A DNA stretch of 64,000 nt. It comes from Elusimicrobium minutum Pei191. Lineage in GTDB: Bacteria > Elusimicrobiota > Elusimicrobia > Elusimicrobiales > Elusimicrobiaceae. The stretch is from contig NC_010644.1 in NCBI RefSeq assembly GCF_000020145.1, forward strand, positions 496,001 to 560,000, given 5' to 3'. Positions 8,559 through 17,225 of the stretch are shown in pieces (positions within the stretch are counted from its first letter, which is position 1; the number at the start of each line of letters is the position of its first letter). The translations under genes and the position numbers were made by a program. The notes below the pieces were generated by a model that saw only the letters and a program-made list of their open reading frames with translations, made no database searches and was not told the origin of the DNA.

Positions 8559-9275
8559 TTATAAATTTATATTCGCTTTTTTTGCCTGTTTGTGCTGCAG
8601 TTTTTTATCTATTTTATAAAGTTTACCGTCTTTCAAAAACCTGGCGCCTGTTTGTTTAAAGATAAATGAAATACCGACTTTAGCGCATTGTTTTCTTATA
8701 TCAAGCACCCAGTTATAATCGCATATTCTGGTCTCTAACCCAGATTCACCGCCGGCTATAATCTGGCTTACCCACGTTCCTAAATGTTTTGAAAGGTTTA
8801 TTGGGCCTAAAAGAGGTTCACATATAATAATTCTTTCATTTTTTATCGGCGCGTTTTTGTATATAGGAATGCGATAATCGGCCATTTCTTGGTTTTCGGC
8901 AGTGCAGGCTATTGTAACATTGGAGTATCCTTCACCCCAATCCGGGGGGACAACGCTTTCAAGACGATGTATTCTTTTAGTAATAAAAAAGAAATTTAAA
9001 TCGCTTCTTATTTTCATCATTTCCCAAGCTTCTTTACGCCACTCGTCGGCTTCTTCAAGCAGGAAGTCTGAGGTAAAACAGGTAAAAACAGTTTGCCCGG
9101 AGGGTATTTTGTAACTGCGGCTGCGGTCGCGCCTTACGGGAAGGTTAAAGAGGGATGTTTTTTTTACTAAGGAAGCGTCCCTGCCGTGCATAGCGTCAAT
9201 ACGGTATACATAGCAATGTTTGCAGCCTTCGCTTATTTTACGGCAGCCGTGCCAGGGGTTCCAGGTTGTTTTCAT
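8559..9275 (-). CDS. DUF5131 / phage Gp37-Gp68 family protein
   Basis: 238 residues. The N-terminus TTWNPWHGCRKISEGCKHC carries the family signature (PF07505, phage Gp37/Gp68; radical-SAM-like Cys pattern C-x5-GC-x2-CY). A second family block is FFFITKRIHRLESVVPPDW, followed by ERIIICEPLLGPI and QIIAGGESG. Members are widespread in phages and bacterial genomes, and their substrate is not established. The three clustered cysteines would suit an Fe-S cluster. The start overlaps the stop of the upstream EFR1 gene by four bases, so the two are translationally coupled, suggesting that the ferredoxin-flavodoxin protein could supply electrons. That link is inference. Confidence 0.78.
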   Translation of the reverse strand: MKTTWNPWHGCRKISEGCKHCYVYRIDAMHGRDASLVKKTSLFNLPVRRDRSRSYKIPSGQTVFTCFTSDFLLEEADEWRKEAWEMMKIRSDLNFFFITKRIHRLESVVPPDWGEGYSNVTIACTAENQEMADYRIPIYKNAPIKNERIIICEPLLGPINLSKHLGTWVSQIIAGGESGLETRICDYNWVLDIRKQCAKVGISFIFKQTGARFLKDGKLYKIDKKLQHKQAKKANINL

Positions 9276-10045
9276 TTCTGTTTAGAAATTTCTGCCGCGC
9301 TTATAAGAGGGTGGCGGTATCTGTCTTGGTATTTTGAGAAAGCAAAACGTATTTGTATCACTTTTTCCGGACAATAATTTATGCAGGCCATGCATTGCAG
9401 GCATTTATGCCGCCATTCGGGGCCGTTATCATTAATTATAATGTTGTCCGCGGGGCATACGGCGGCGCATACGCCGCACTTTGTGCAGCCGGGGTTTACA
9501 AAAAATTTTTTATCTTTATTTGCTGTTTTGGCGTGTGAAAAATCAAAAACTTTTTTTGCCAGTTTATTTATTGTAAAAGGGCCGTTTGTAAAACCGTTTT
9601 TTACATTATCTATATAGGCGTCAATGTCTTTATCGGCTTTTTCTAGTTTTTTTGCCGATTTTTCGGCGCTTTTAACACTTATAAAAGGTATATAATTTGA
9701 AGGCATTTTGATGCCGACGGCATAATCTAAATTTTTGCCTTTTTCTTCAAGCAATTTTGCCGTTATGCCAAACACGGCCCCATAGCTACTTCCGGCGTTT
9801 GCGAGTACGGAAATGTAACGGGCGTTTGGCATTTGAAGTTTTTTAATAAATTCAAGCACCTTTACCGGAGGGCCCCAATAGTATACAGGGAACGAAAAAA
9901 CAACGCGTTCAGCATTACAAACAAAGCCGTCCGTTTTAAGCTCATGTGTTATAAATTTAACTTCGCTCAAAAGAGCTTTGGCTGTTTTAGCGGCCGCGTA
10001 AACACTGTTGCCTGTGCCTGAAAAACAATACACTATGGTTTTCAT
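9272..10045 (-). CDS. EFR1-type ferrodoxin: flavodoxin domain fused to 2[4Fe-4S]
   Basis: 257 residues. The N-terminal half is a flavodoxin-like FMN domain (IVYCFSGTGNSVYAAAKTA is the phosphate-binding loop; VFSFPVYYWGPPVKVLEF lines the flavin). The C-terminal third has two 4Fe-4S motifs, CTKCGVCAAVCP and CLQCMACINYCP, about residues 187-230. Such proteins shuttle electrons at low potential in the cytoplasm of anaerobes, often to radical or reductive enzymes encoded next door. It is the first gene of a two-gene minus-strand unit. The family assignment is firm; the electron donor and acceptor are not known. Confidence 0.85.
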   Translation of the reverse strand: MKTIVYCFSGTGNSVYAAAKTAKALLSEVKFITHELKTDGFVCNAERVVFSFPVYYWGPPVKVLEFIKKLQMPNARYISVLANAGSSYGAVFGITAKLLEEKGKNLDYAVGIKMPSNYIPFISVKSAEKSAKKLEKADKDIDAYIDNVKNGFTNGPFTINKLAKKVFDFSHAKTANKDKKFFVNPGCTKCGVCAAVCPADNIIINDNGPEWRHKCLQCMACINYCPEKVIQIRFAFSKYQDRYRHPLISAAEISKQK

Positions 10046-10186
10046 TTTTTTCCCTTATATCTTATATATTTATAATACTAAAAATATATGCATGAATCTT
10101 ATTTTCTGATAGAATATTAATTAGATTATGTTAATTATATTTTAAATAAACATATATCGTTAAACAAGTGGGAAAATAGTGATTTT

Positions 10187-10456
10187 ATGAAAAAAGCTAT
10201 AGTTTTATTTGTGTTTTTATCCGCCTGTGTTTTAGGCCGCGCAGACCAAGCTTTTACTGATTCTACCGGAAGGGCGGCGCATAACCAAACCCTTTCCTAA
10301 ACATGGCCAGTCAGTGGTTCGCTTTCTTATAAGCCAAGGCATAGATGAAAATAAAATCACTTTGAAGGTTTTGGCGCTGATAAGCCTGTGGCGGCAAATG
10401 ATACTAAAGAAGGAAGGGCTTTAAACAGAAGAATAAAACTTGAAGTAATACAATAA
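10187..10456 (+). pseudogene. Degenerate OmpA-family gene (signal peptide joined to OmpA C-terminal motif)
   Basis: ATG 10187 encodes a plausible signal peptide (MKKAIVLFVFLSACVLG) that runs into STGRAAHNQTLS and then a stop at about 10298. In other frames the sequence continues with VVRFLISQGIDENKIT and, after a further shift, EGFGADKPVAANDTKEGRA and LNRRIKLEVIQ, ending in TAA at 10454-10456. These pieces in order are the peptidoglycan-binding OmpA C-terminal domain (PF00691: GxxDxxGxxxxNxxLS...GADxPVAxNxTxEGRxxNRRI). The bulk of the protein is deleted and at least two frameshifts separate the parts, so the gene is dead. The remaining homology is still easy to read, so the decay is recent. 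Confidence 0.8.
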
Positions 10457-10567
10457 AAACAAAACACCGGATAAAAGCGGAGCTTTTGTTTATTTCTATT
10501 TAAAATGCTACGCTGTTCTATATGATTTTAATTAAATGATAGATTATCATTGTGTACGGGGGATTTT

Positions 10568-11158
10568 ATGCTAAAGAAAATGTTTGTAATTACCTTTGTT
10601 GTTTTAGGAGTAATTATGTTAGCTTCCTGCGCTGCTAACAGAAGCTACGACTCTTACACTAAGCTAACAAGTTATCCTTCGGTTAAAGAAAGTCAGGAAA
10701 TATCGGAACTTTATTTTAACCCTTCAGAAAATCCTGATGAAAACGCCACGGCTAAAAAAATTGTTTCCAGCGCGGAAAACGGCAACCCCGTTGCCCTGTA
10801 TTTGCTGGGGGACGCGTTTTACGAAGGGGAGGAATATAAAGAAGCGGCGAAAACATTAAGAAAATCAGCCGTGAAAGGCTTTTCGACCGCGCAATATAAA
10901 TATGCTTTGGCAAATATGAGAATTAAAGGTAAAAAAACGGAAACTTACGCATTTCTGTTGTTGTCTTGTAAAAGCGGAATAAAAGAAATACGCGTAGCGG
11001 CAACAAAACTTTTGGTGACAATTGAAATAAAAGAGAAGGATAAAGAAAAAGCGCAAACTCTTGCCGCCGCTATTGAAAACACTTACTTGCCCGAATTTAA
11101 AAAGCAGATTGATGAAACCGAGAAAAATTTTTATACCGCTAAAAGAAAGTATTTATAA
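10568..11158 (+). CDS. Lipoprotein with Sel1/TPR-like repeats
   Basis: About 196 residues from ATG 10568, which has GGGGGA just upstream; a TTG at 10550 would add six residues and is less likely. The lipobox is VIMLASC (Cys about residue 21), so the mature protein is probably tethered to the envelope. Residues about 70-135 contain Sel1/TPR-like helical hairpins (NPVALYLLGDAFYEGEEYKE and GFSTAQYKYALANMRIKGK). Such repeats mediate protein contacts. The Lys/Glu-rich C-terminal helix may be a coiled coil. It stands alone; the partner is unknown. Confidence 0.7.
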   Translation: MLKKMFVITFVVLGVIMLASCAANRSYDSYTKLTSYPSVKESQEISELYFNPSENPDENATAKKIVSSAENGNPVALYLLGDAFYEGEEYKEAAKTLRKSAVKGFSTAQYKYALANMRIKGKKTETYAFLLLSCKSGIKEIRVAATKLLVTIEIKEKDKEKAQTLAAAIENTYLPEFKKQIDETEKNFYTAKRKYL

Positions 11159-11231
11159 AGTTTGCAGCAGTATAAGAAGGTAAGCTGCGTTACTTAGTGA
11201 CCTTCCCGTTAATACAAATATCAGAAACAAT

Positions 11232-11264
11232 AAAACGCCCCCGCTGTAAAGCGGGGGCGTTTTA
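11232..11264. terminator. Bidirectional terminator between convergent genes
   Basis: Near-perfect stem AAAACGCCCCCGCT/AGCGGGGGCGTTTT with flanking A- and T-runs; serves the Sel1 lipoprotein (plus) and the prepilin (minus). Confidence 0.88.
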
Positions 11265-11275
11265 TTGTTACAAAA

Positions 11276-11791
11276 CTAGTTTAAGTCGTATCTTATCCAA
11301 CTCGGAAATGTGGGGCTGCCGGTTGTGCCGGTTTGAACTCCGCCCAGGGATTTGCATATGTTTTGGTGTCTTGAGCTTGAAGGATCAGCCCAGCATTCGC
11401 GGTTGCCTGGGCGTGTGGTTGATTTGTTAAGCCATACTACATAAGCTATTTTCCTATCAGCGTTTCTATTTATATAACCTATGATGTTTTTTGAGGAGGA
11501 ATCATATAAATCAATATCATATTTGGGGCTGGTAGCGTGGTGGGGGTTGCTTAAGTCAACAGTCCAGTCGCCCGGGATATCTATATCCAAATCACCCCAT
11601 GTCGGCGGATAAACACTTTCTGAAAGATAATATCTTTCGGCTGAATCAGCTATAGCCTTGCAAAGCGTAAAAAGCTGCGTATAACGGGCTTTTTCAACAG
11701 CCGTATTATATTGGGGCAACGCTATAGCGGCTAAAATGCCTATAATCAGAACTACCACTAAAAGCTCTATTAGTGTAAATCCTTGTTTCAT
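11276..11791 (-). CDS. Type IV prepilin-like (PulG/PilE type) protein
   Basis: 171 residues. The class III leader is MKQG followed by FTLIELLVVVLIIGILAA, the universal N-terminal helix of type IV pilins and type II secretion pseudopilins (cleavage after Gly4, then methylation of Phe). Glu5 of the mature protein is present. The helix continues ALPQYNTAVEKARY. The globular domain has a late Cys pair (ECWADPS... NICKS), like a D-region disulfide. No pilus motor, platform or peptidase genes lie nearby, so assembly must depend on genes elsewhere. It is one of four single prepilin genes in this window. Confidence 0.85.
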   Translation of the reverse strand: MKQGFTLIELLVVVLIIGILAAIALPQYNTAVEKARYTQLFTLCKAIADSAERYYLSESVYPPTWGDLDIDIPGDWTVDLSNPHHATSPKYDIDLYDSSSKNIIGYINRNADRKIAYVVWLNKSTTRPGNRECWADPSSSRHQNICKSLGGVQTGTTGSPTFPSWIRYDLN

Positions 11792-11885
11792 AAATAGTTC
11801 CTTTGGTATTTTTTGATTTAATAAAAAAATGGCGTATTTAAAATATATTTTAATTTTAAGATATTAAAAAAATATTTGAATCTTA

Positions 11886-13646
11886 TTATTTATATTTTTT
11901 AAATTCTCCGCCCATATCGGCTCTTTCCTGCTCCGGCGTTTTACCGCTGGCTGAAGCTTCTATAATTCTTAAAGCATGGTCAGCCATTCTTTCAAAACGG
12001 CTTAGAATATCGGAATAATGCGTTGAAGAAATAGGCGTTATGGAAGAGTCCTGTTTCATTCTTAAATTTCTTTCGTCTCTTAATCTGTGCCTTAAATCGT
12101 TAATTTCCATTTCCCGTTCAAAAGCTTTTCTTAAGGCTTCTTTTGATACGCTGCTCTTTACTGATTCGGTTCTTAACAAGCCTTCTCTCGCGTCTTTAAC
12201 AGCCTGTTTAACTTTAAGGGCTATTTCCTCAATATTATCTTTATCAGTTTGGGAAAATTCTTTATCTTTTCTAGTAATTTCAATAATTTTGGCTATTTTT
12301 TGCCCGCCGTCACCCATACGTTCAATAGTATTAATAATGTCTATTAAAGCCATAGTTTCATCTAAAACTTCAGTTGAAATCCTTTCATGCAAAAGTTTTA
12401 CTAAATATGTGTTGATTTTGTATTCAAGGATGTCGGTGCTTTCTTCTAAAGTATAAACGTCTTTAATAAGCTGCTCAAACATGGCGTCGTCATCAACTTT
12501 TAAAGCGTGTATAAGTTTGCTTATTATTTTGCTTACCGAGGCTGCCATTCTTTCAATTTCTTTGCGGGCAGCTTCAACGGCGAGTTCCGGCGCTACGGTA
12601 AAACGCGGGTCTATAAAAACAAGGCCGGCGGGCTTTTCCTCACGTTTTGAGTGGGGTATAATTATTGTTGTAAGCCTGCCCAGCGGTTTAATAAAAAACA
12701 GCATTATAACCGTGTTAAAAACGTTAAAAATGGTATGAAACGCGCTTATGTGAAAAGGAATATACAGCATTAAAGTTTTGTTGTCCGTTCCGTACGGGGA
12801 GCCAGGCATAACCCAGTTAACAAAATCCACAAAGTATTTAAATATACATATAACCCATACTACTCCTAAGAAGTTAAAAAGAAAATGCGCAAGCGCGGCT
12901 CTTTTCGCTGTGCGGGAAGAGCCTATGGCCGAAAGATTTGCCGTAATTGTTGTGCCGATATTTTCACCCAAAACAAGAGCGGCCGCTGTAGGAAAATCAA
13001 AAAAGCCTTTGGCTGCAAGGGTAATGGTAAGCGCTATTACAGCCGTAGAAGATTCCAAAACGGCGGTAAGAGCGGTGCCTATGGATATCAACAGTAAAAG
13101 GGAGCCTAGCGTATCGGGCCTGAGCTGGGCGAACCACTGCGCTACCTGCGGAGCCTGTGTGAAATCAGGTACGGTTATCTGTATTATATAAAGGCCCAAA
13201 AACATGAAACCGAAGCCTACCATAACTTCACCAAGACGATGAAGAGTTTTCCACTTAACCGCATAAAGTATAAAAAACCCTGCGGCTATGACAGGCAGTA
13301 AAAATAATGAAAGTTGTAATTTAAAACCGAAAAAGCTTATAATCCATACCGTAACAGTGGTGCCTATATTCGCGCCGAAAATTACGCCCATCGCCTGGGT
13401 AAGACTTAAAATCCCGGCGCTGCTAAAGCCGACTACCATAACAGTAGTTGCGCTTGAAGACTGTATTATTGAAGTTACTATTATACCGGTTAAAGTTGCT
13501 GTAACTCTGTTTTTGGGGGCTGTAGCGAGTAGTTTTCGCATTGAGTTGCCGGCTATTTTTTGCATGCCGTCGCTCATTAATTTCATACCGTATAAAAATA
13601 CGGCTAACCCGCCTAATATGTTTAAAATAATAAAAAAGGTTTTCAT
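11886..13646 (-). CDS. Na+/phosphate symporter with C-terminal PhoU domain (NptA/PNaS family)
   Basis: 586 residues. The membrane half (1-320) has the inverted repeat of PNaS transporters, with the signature IIQSSSATTVMVVGFSSAG near residue 60 and its partner AVLESSTAVIALTI near 195. About eight helices are visible. The cytoplasmic C-terminal part (about 350-560) has two three-helix PhoU-like units (AARKEIERMAASVSKI; ALRKAFEREMEINDLRHRL). The protein imports phosphate with sodium, and the PhoU domain probably gates or senses. It is monocistronic. The substrate could also be another oxyanion, but the family call is firm. Confidence 0.88.
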   Translation of the reverse strand: MKTFFIILNILGGLAVFLYGMKLMSDGMQKIAGNSMRKLLATAPKNRVTATLTGIIVTSIIQSSSATTVMVVGFSSAGILSLTQAMGVIFGANIGTTVTVWIISFFGFKLQLSLFLLPVIAAGFFILYAVKWKTLHRLGEVMVGFGFMFLGLYIIQITVPDFTQAPQVAQWFAQLRPDTLGSLLLLISIGTALTAVLESSTAVIALTITLAAKGFFDFPTAAALVLGENIGTTITANLSAIGSSRTAKRAALAHFLFNFLGVVWVICIFKYFVDFVNWVMPGSPYGTDNKTLMLYIPFHISAFHTIFNVFNTVIMLFFIKPLGRLTTIIIPHSKREEKPAGLVFIDPRFTVAPELAVEAARKEIERMAASVSKIISKLIHALKVDDDAMFEQLIKDVYTLEESTDILEYKINTYLVKLLHERISTEVLDETMALIDIINTIERMGDGGQKIAKIIEITRKDKEFSQTDKDNIEEIALKVKQAVKDAREGLLRTESVKSSVSKEALRKAFEREMEINDLRHRLRDERNLRMKQDSSITPISSTHYSDILSRFERMADHALRIIEASASGKTPEQERADMGGEFKKYK

Positions 13647-13723
13647 GTCCTATCCTTTAACTGGTATATTTTTTTAAGTCCCTATATTCTATATTTTGAT
13701 TAACATAAGGTCAATATACCCAT

Positions 13724-13752
13724 TTGAGGATATGTTCTTAAAAAGATATAAT
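13724..13752 (+). promoter_or_regulatory. Promoter of the [FeFe] hydrogenase gene, nearly leaderless
   Basis: TTGAGG (13724-13729), 17-bp spacer, TATAAT (13747-13752). The ATG at 13761 lies 8 bases after the -10 box, where transcription would start. Confidence 0.65.
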
Positions 13753-13760
13753 ATGACTGT

Positions 13761-15197
13761 ATGATAAAAAGAAAGATTAACAATTCGGAACACTTGAAAA
13801 GAGAAGTACTTGTAGAAATAGCAGCAATGTTTTTTCACGGTAACCTTGAAAAAGATATACACAAAATTCCTTATAACATAATACCAACAGGCTCGGAAGC
13901 GCAATTCAGATGCTGCGTTTATAAAGAACGCTCAATATTGAAATTCCGCGTTTTGGCCGCGTTGGGCTACTCCGTAAACGAAGTTGACGAAGCTGAACAT
14001 TTAAATAACTTTGTAGAGCAGAAAGATTTAAACAATAAAGAAGGTAAACTTTTAACCGTTTTAGATTCAGCCTGCAAAGCTTGTATGAGAAGTAATTATA
14101 TGGTGACGGAAGTCTGCCAGGGCTGCGTGGCCAGGCAGTGTATTTACGACTGTCCTTTTAACGCTATAAGCATGCAAAACGGACGTGCTTACATAGAGCC
14201 GGCAAAATGCAAAAACTGCGGTAAATGTAAGTCAGCCTGTCCTTACGGAGCTATTTTAAAATTAAACGTGCCTTGTGAGGAAGCTTGTCCCGTTAACGCT
14301 ATTAAAAAAGACCAAAAAGGCCGCGCTATAATTGACCACAGCATGTGTATAAGCTGCGGCAGATGTATGAAGGTTTGCCCTTTTGGCGCTATTATGGAGC
14401 GCAGCCAAATACTTAATGTTTTAAAAGCCTTTAACAGTGATAAAAAAGTTGTGGCAATGGTGGCCCCTGCTATAGCAGGCCAGTTTGACGCAAGTATGGG
14501 CGTGCTTACAACAGCTTTAAAAAAAATCGGGTTTGACTACGTCTATGAAGTCGCAAAAGGCGCGGAAGTTACCGCTTCTAACGAAGCCGCTGAGTTTAAA
14601 GAGCGCGTTATTGAAAAAAGGCAAAAGTTTATGACAAGCTCCTGCTGTTTCGCTTACACAAAGCTTGTGCAAAAGCATGTGCCGGAACTTCAGCAGTATA
14701 TTTCGCATACCAAAACGCCTATGCACTACACCGCTGAAATAGTAAGACGTGAACTGCCTGGCGCGGTTACGGTGTTTATAGGCCCTTGTTTATCAAAAAG
14801 AAAAGAAGGCCAGCAAAGCGGTTTGGTTGACTTTGTTCTTAATTTTGAAGAACTTTACGCCATTTTAACCGCCAAAGGTATAAATTTGCTTCAGTGCGAG
14901 GAAGAAAAGCTTGAAAACAGGCCCAGCGGCGCGGCAATGAGATTTCCTTTAGCGGGCGGCGTTACAAAGGCTGTAAGAGCCGCGTCTAAAGAAGATCTTG
15001 GCATTAAGGCGGAGCTTATTAACGGCTTAGACCAAAAAGTTATTTACAAACTTAAAGCTTACTGCAACGGCAACTGTCCGCATAACTTTTTAGAAGTTAT
15101 GACTTGTTTGGGCGGCTGCGTAGGCGGGCCCGACGCTATAAGAGATAAAATTAAAGCCGCTGTAGACGTTGAAAAATACTCGGCCCAAAACGATTAA
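13761..15197 (+). CDS. Monomeric [FeFe] hydrogenase (ferredoxin-domain, group B-like)
   Basis: 478 residues. The N-terminal ~95 residues contain FRCCVYKERSILKFRV, typical of the clostridial-type monomeric enzymes. Fe-S cysteines begin at residue 105 (CKACMRSNYMVTEVCQGC), followed by ferredoxin motifs CKNCGKCKSACP and CISCGRCMKVCP. The H-cluster domain shows L1 as TSSCCFAY (292-299), L2 as GPCLSKRKE (341-349) and L3 as CLGGCVGG (449-456). The enzyme reduces protons to H2 with reduced ferredoxin in the cytoplasm. L1 has Phe where most enzymes have Pro, and L2 has Gly where most have Met, so it belongs to a divergent branch or a sensory type. The maturases HydE/F/G are not in the window. Confidence 0.85.
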   Translation: MIKRKINNSEHLKREVLVEIAAMFFHGNLEKDIHKIPYNIIPTGSEAQFRCCVYKERSILKFRVLAALGYSVNEVDEAEHLNNFVEQKDLNNKEGKLLTVLDSACKACMRSNYMVTEVCQGCVARQCIYDCPFNAISMQNGRAYIEPAKCKNCGKCKSACPYGAILKLNVPCEEACPVNAIKKDQKGRAIIDHSMCISCGRCMKVCPFGAIMERSQILNVLKAFNSDKKVVAMVAPAIAGQFDASMGVLTTALKKIGFDYVYEVAKGAEVTASNEAAEFKERVIEKRQKFMTSSCCFAYTKLVQKHVPELQQYISHTKTPMHYTAEIVRRELPGAVTVFIGPCLSKRKEGQQSGLVDFVLNFEELYAILTAKGINLLQCEEEKLENRPSGAAMRFPLAGGVTKAVRAASKEDLGIKAELINGLDQKVIYKLKAYCNGNCPHNFLEVMTCLGGCVGGPDAIRDKIKAAVDVEKYSAQND

Positions 15198-15200
15198 AAT

Positions 15201-15234
15201 AAAAGCCCCGCCGTTTGGCGGGGCTTTTTATTTT
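15201..15234. terminator. Bidirectional terminator after the hydrogenase gene
   Basis: Stem GCCCCGCC/GGCGGGGC (15205-15212 with 15217-15224), flanked by A- and T-runs; also ends the minus-strand gene at 15243. Confidence 0.88.
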
Positions 15235-15242
15235 AAGATTTG

Positions 15243-16031
15243 TTAAAATCTTGCGTTAACAAGAGGGGAAACTATTAAAAATCCTTCCGGACTTACGTTT
15301 ATGGCGCCGATCTGCACGCCTTTTTCCATCCTGCCAGCGTAGTTAATAATACCAAGTTGTACGCCGTTTTTTAATAAATCTATTTTATTAATACAGCCTA
15401 TTTGCAGCCCGTTTATTTCATCTGCTCCGCTGTTAATAAGGCCCGCCTGCAAACCTTTTACGGCTTTATTGAAGTTTACCGCGCCTAATTGCAAGCCTTG
15501 TACTTTACCCCAGTTAAACGGAGCAGCCTGTAAACCGTAAATAGTGCATTCTTTGCCGCACATAGCCGCTAACGGCGATAATTGGAATCCTCTTCCGCCT
15601 TTTTCAGAGTAGGTAAGCGCTGATATCAAAATTCCGTTAAATTTTGTGTTAACGCTTATTAAACCGGAAACGCTTATTCCGTTTAAGTCCCTTGTAAGCG
15701 TAAACATGGGAGAAATCTGCACCCCGTTAAAATCGTTTCCAAACGCGTATACCGGTGCGGCATGAAGGCCGTAATGCTTTGTTTTTTCCAAAAGTTCAAA
15801 CGTGCCCGAACCGAGTAAACCTAAATCAAGTATATATATCGTGGTAGCGTCGGGCGGAACGGCCCAGCTGTTCCAGATTGAAAGCTTAAAGGGCGTGGTA
15901 TAGCCTTCCTGCTCAAATACGGGTTCGGCTTGAAACACCTGTTCCGTCTGCGCGAAAACGACTGGGGCTGACGCTGCCATCAATAAAAAAATAATAAGAA
16001 ATTTTAAATTTCGCATAATTTTATAATACAT
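15243..16031 (-). CDS. Exported LA_2272-like surface repeat protein
   Basis: 262 residues with a signal peptide (FLIIFLLMAASAPVVFAQ). From about residue 105 the protein is built of short repeats around the core GxQxGxxN / NGxQxxxI: FNGVQISPMF, LNGISVSGLI, YGLQAAPFN, VQGLQLGAVN, VKGLQAGLIN, INGLQIGCIN, KNGVQLGIIN, EKGVQIGAIN. This is the pattern of the LA_2272 surface-repeat family and probably folds as a beta-solenoid or barrel at the outer membrane. The Met at 16016 is an alternative start with a better-proportioned signal peptide. Function unknown. Confidence 0.65.
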   Translation of the reverse strand: MYYKIMRNLKFLIIFLLMAASAPVVFAQTEQVFQAEPVFEQEGYTTPFKLSIWNSWAVPPDATTIYILDLGLLGSGTFELLEKTKHYGLHAAPVYAFGNDFNGVQISPMFTLTRDLNGISVSGLISVNTKFNGILISALTYSEKGGRGFQLSPLAAMCGKECTIYGLQAAPFNWGKVQGLQLGAVNFNKAVKGLQAGLINSGADEINGLQIGCINKIDLLKNGVQLGIINYAGRMEKGVQIGAINVSPEGFLIVSPLVNARF

Positions 16032-16108
16032 TTTTTTTGAGGTAGAAAAACAATTTTTTTTAAGCTATACTGGGGTTACGGATATTAAAATAAATAAGGG
16101 GAGGCATT

Positions 16109-17185
16109 ATGACAGGGAAAATTAAAGTAGCGCAGTACGGCTGCGGTAAAATGGCAGTTTATACCATGAGATATATTTATGAGAAAGGCGGCGAAGTCAT
16201 TGCCGCGTTTGACGTTAACCCAAAAGTTATAGGCAAAGATATAGGGGAAATAATGGGGGGCGGCAAAAAAGGCGTTATTGTTAAGGACGCTAAGGAAGCA
16301 GACGCTGTTTTAGCCCAACTAAAACCAAACGCATGTATTATTGAAACGATGAGTTTGTTTAAAGATGTTTATGACGCTTTTTACGCCTGTGCCAAAAACG
16401 GCGTTAACGCTATATCAACTTGTGAGGAGGCTTTCTTTCCGCAAAACTCAAGCCCTAAAATGACGGCTGAACTTGACGCGTTGGCTAAAAAAACAAACTG
16501 TACTCTTTGCGGCAGCGGATACCAGGACGTATTTTGGGGCAATCTGATAACAACGCTTGCAGGGGCCACGCATTCGATTAAAAAAATTAAAGGCAAATCA
16601 AGTTATAACGTTGAAGATTACGGTATAGCTCTAGCCAAAGCGCACGGAGCAGGACTTGATTTAGATGCTTTTGCTAAGGAAGTTTCTTCGGCGGATAATA
16701 TTCCCGAAGAGGAAAGAAAAAGGCTTATAGACTCGGGCGAATTTTTGCCTTCTTATATGTGGAACGTAAACGGCTGGTTATGCTCAAGCCTTGGACTTAC
16801 GGTTGTAAGCCAAACGCAAAAAACAGTTCCCCAAACATATAAGAATGATTTGCAAAGCTCAACCTTAAACATGACAATCCCGGCGGGTCACGCCACGGGC
16901 ATGTCTGCGGTGGTTACAACAAAGACTAAAGAAGGTATTGTTTTGGAAACTGAGTGCATAGGAAAAGTTTACGCGCCCGAAGAGTTTGACCAAAACGACT
17001 GGATTATTGAAGGCGAACCCAAAACCCAGGTAACAATCAACAGGCCTAATACCGTTGAGCTTACCTGCGCTACAGTAGTTAACCGTTTACCTGATTTAAT
17101 AAGCGCGGAACCGGGTTATACAACTACGGAAAAAATGCCCGTAAATAAATACAGGGTAAAACCGCTTAATGAGTATTTGAAATAA
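16109..17185 (+). CDS. DapB-like NAD(P)-dependent amino-acid dehydrogenase (2,4-diaminopentanoate dehydrogenase-like)
   Basis: 358 residues. The N-terminal Rossmann domain starts IKVAQYGCGKMAVYTMRYI, and the central part includes CGSGYQDVFWGNLITTLAG. The overall length and order match dihydrodipicolinate-reductase-superfamily enzymes annotated as 2,4-diaminopentanoate dehydrogenase, which act in oxidative ornithine fermentation. True DapB is ~270 residues, so lysine biosynthesis is less likely. AAGGGGAGG upstream of the ATG is an optimal ribosome site. It is monocistronic with its own terminator. No ornithine aminomutase genes are visible nearby, so the substrate stays open. Confidence 0.6.
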   Translation: MTGKIKVAQYGCGKMAVYTMRYIYEKGGEVIAAFDVNPKVIGKDIGEIMGGGKKGVIVKDAKEADAVLAQLKPNACIIETMSLFKDVYDAFYACAKNGVNAISTCEEAFFPQNSSPKMTAELDALAKKTNCTLCGSGYQDVFWGNLITTLAGATHSIKKIKGKSSYNVEDYGIALAKAHGAGLDLDAFAKEVSSADNIPEEERKRLIDSGEFLPSYMWNVNGWLCSSLGLTVVSQTQKTVPQTYKNDLQSSTLNMTIPAGHATGMSAVVTTKTKEGIVLETECIGKVYAPEEFDQNDWIIEGEPKTQVTINRPNTVELTCATVVNRLPDLISAEPGYTTTEKMPVNKYRVKPLNEYLK

Positions 17186-17190
17186 AAAAA

Positions 17191-17216
17191 GCCCCGCTTT
17201 ACGGCGGGGCTTTTTT
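17191..17216. terminator. Bidirectional terminator between convergent genes
   Basis: Stem GCCCCGC/GCGGGGC (17191-17197 with 17204-17210), with A-run before and TTTTTT after. Confidence 0.85.
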
Positions 17217-17225
17217 AATGTTTAT

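Noticed and set aside
10187-10300. Intact small exported peptide from ATG 10187
   Set aside because: The reading continues after the stop as clear OmpA-domain fragments in other frames, so it is the start of a broken gene.
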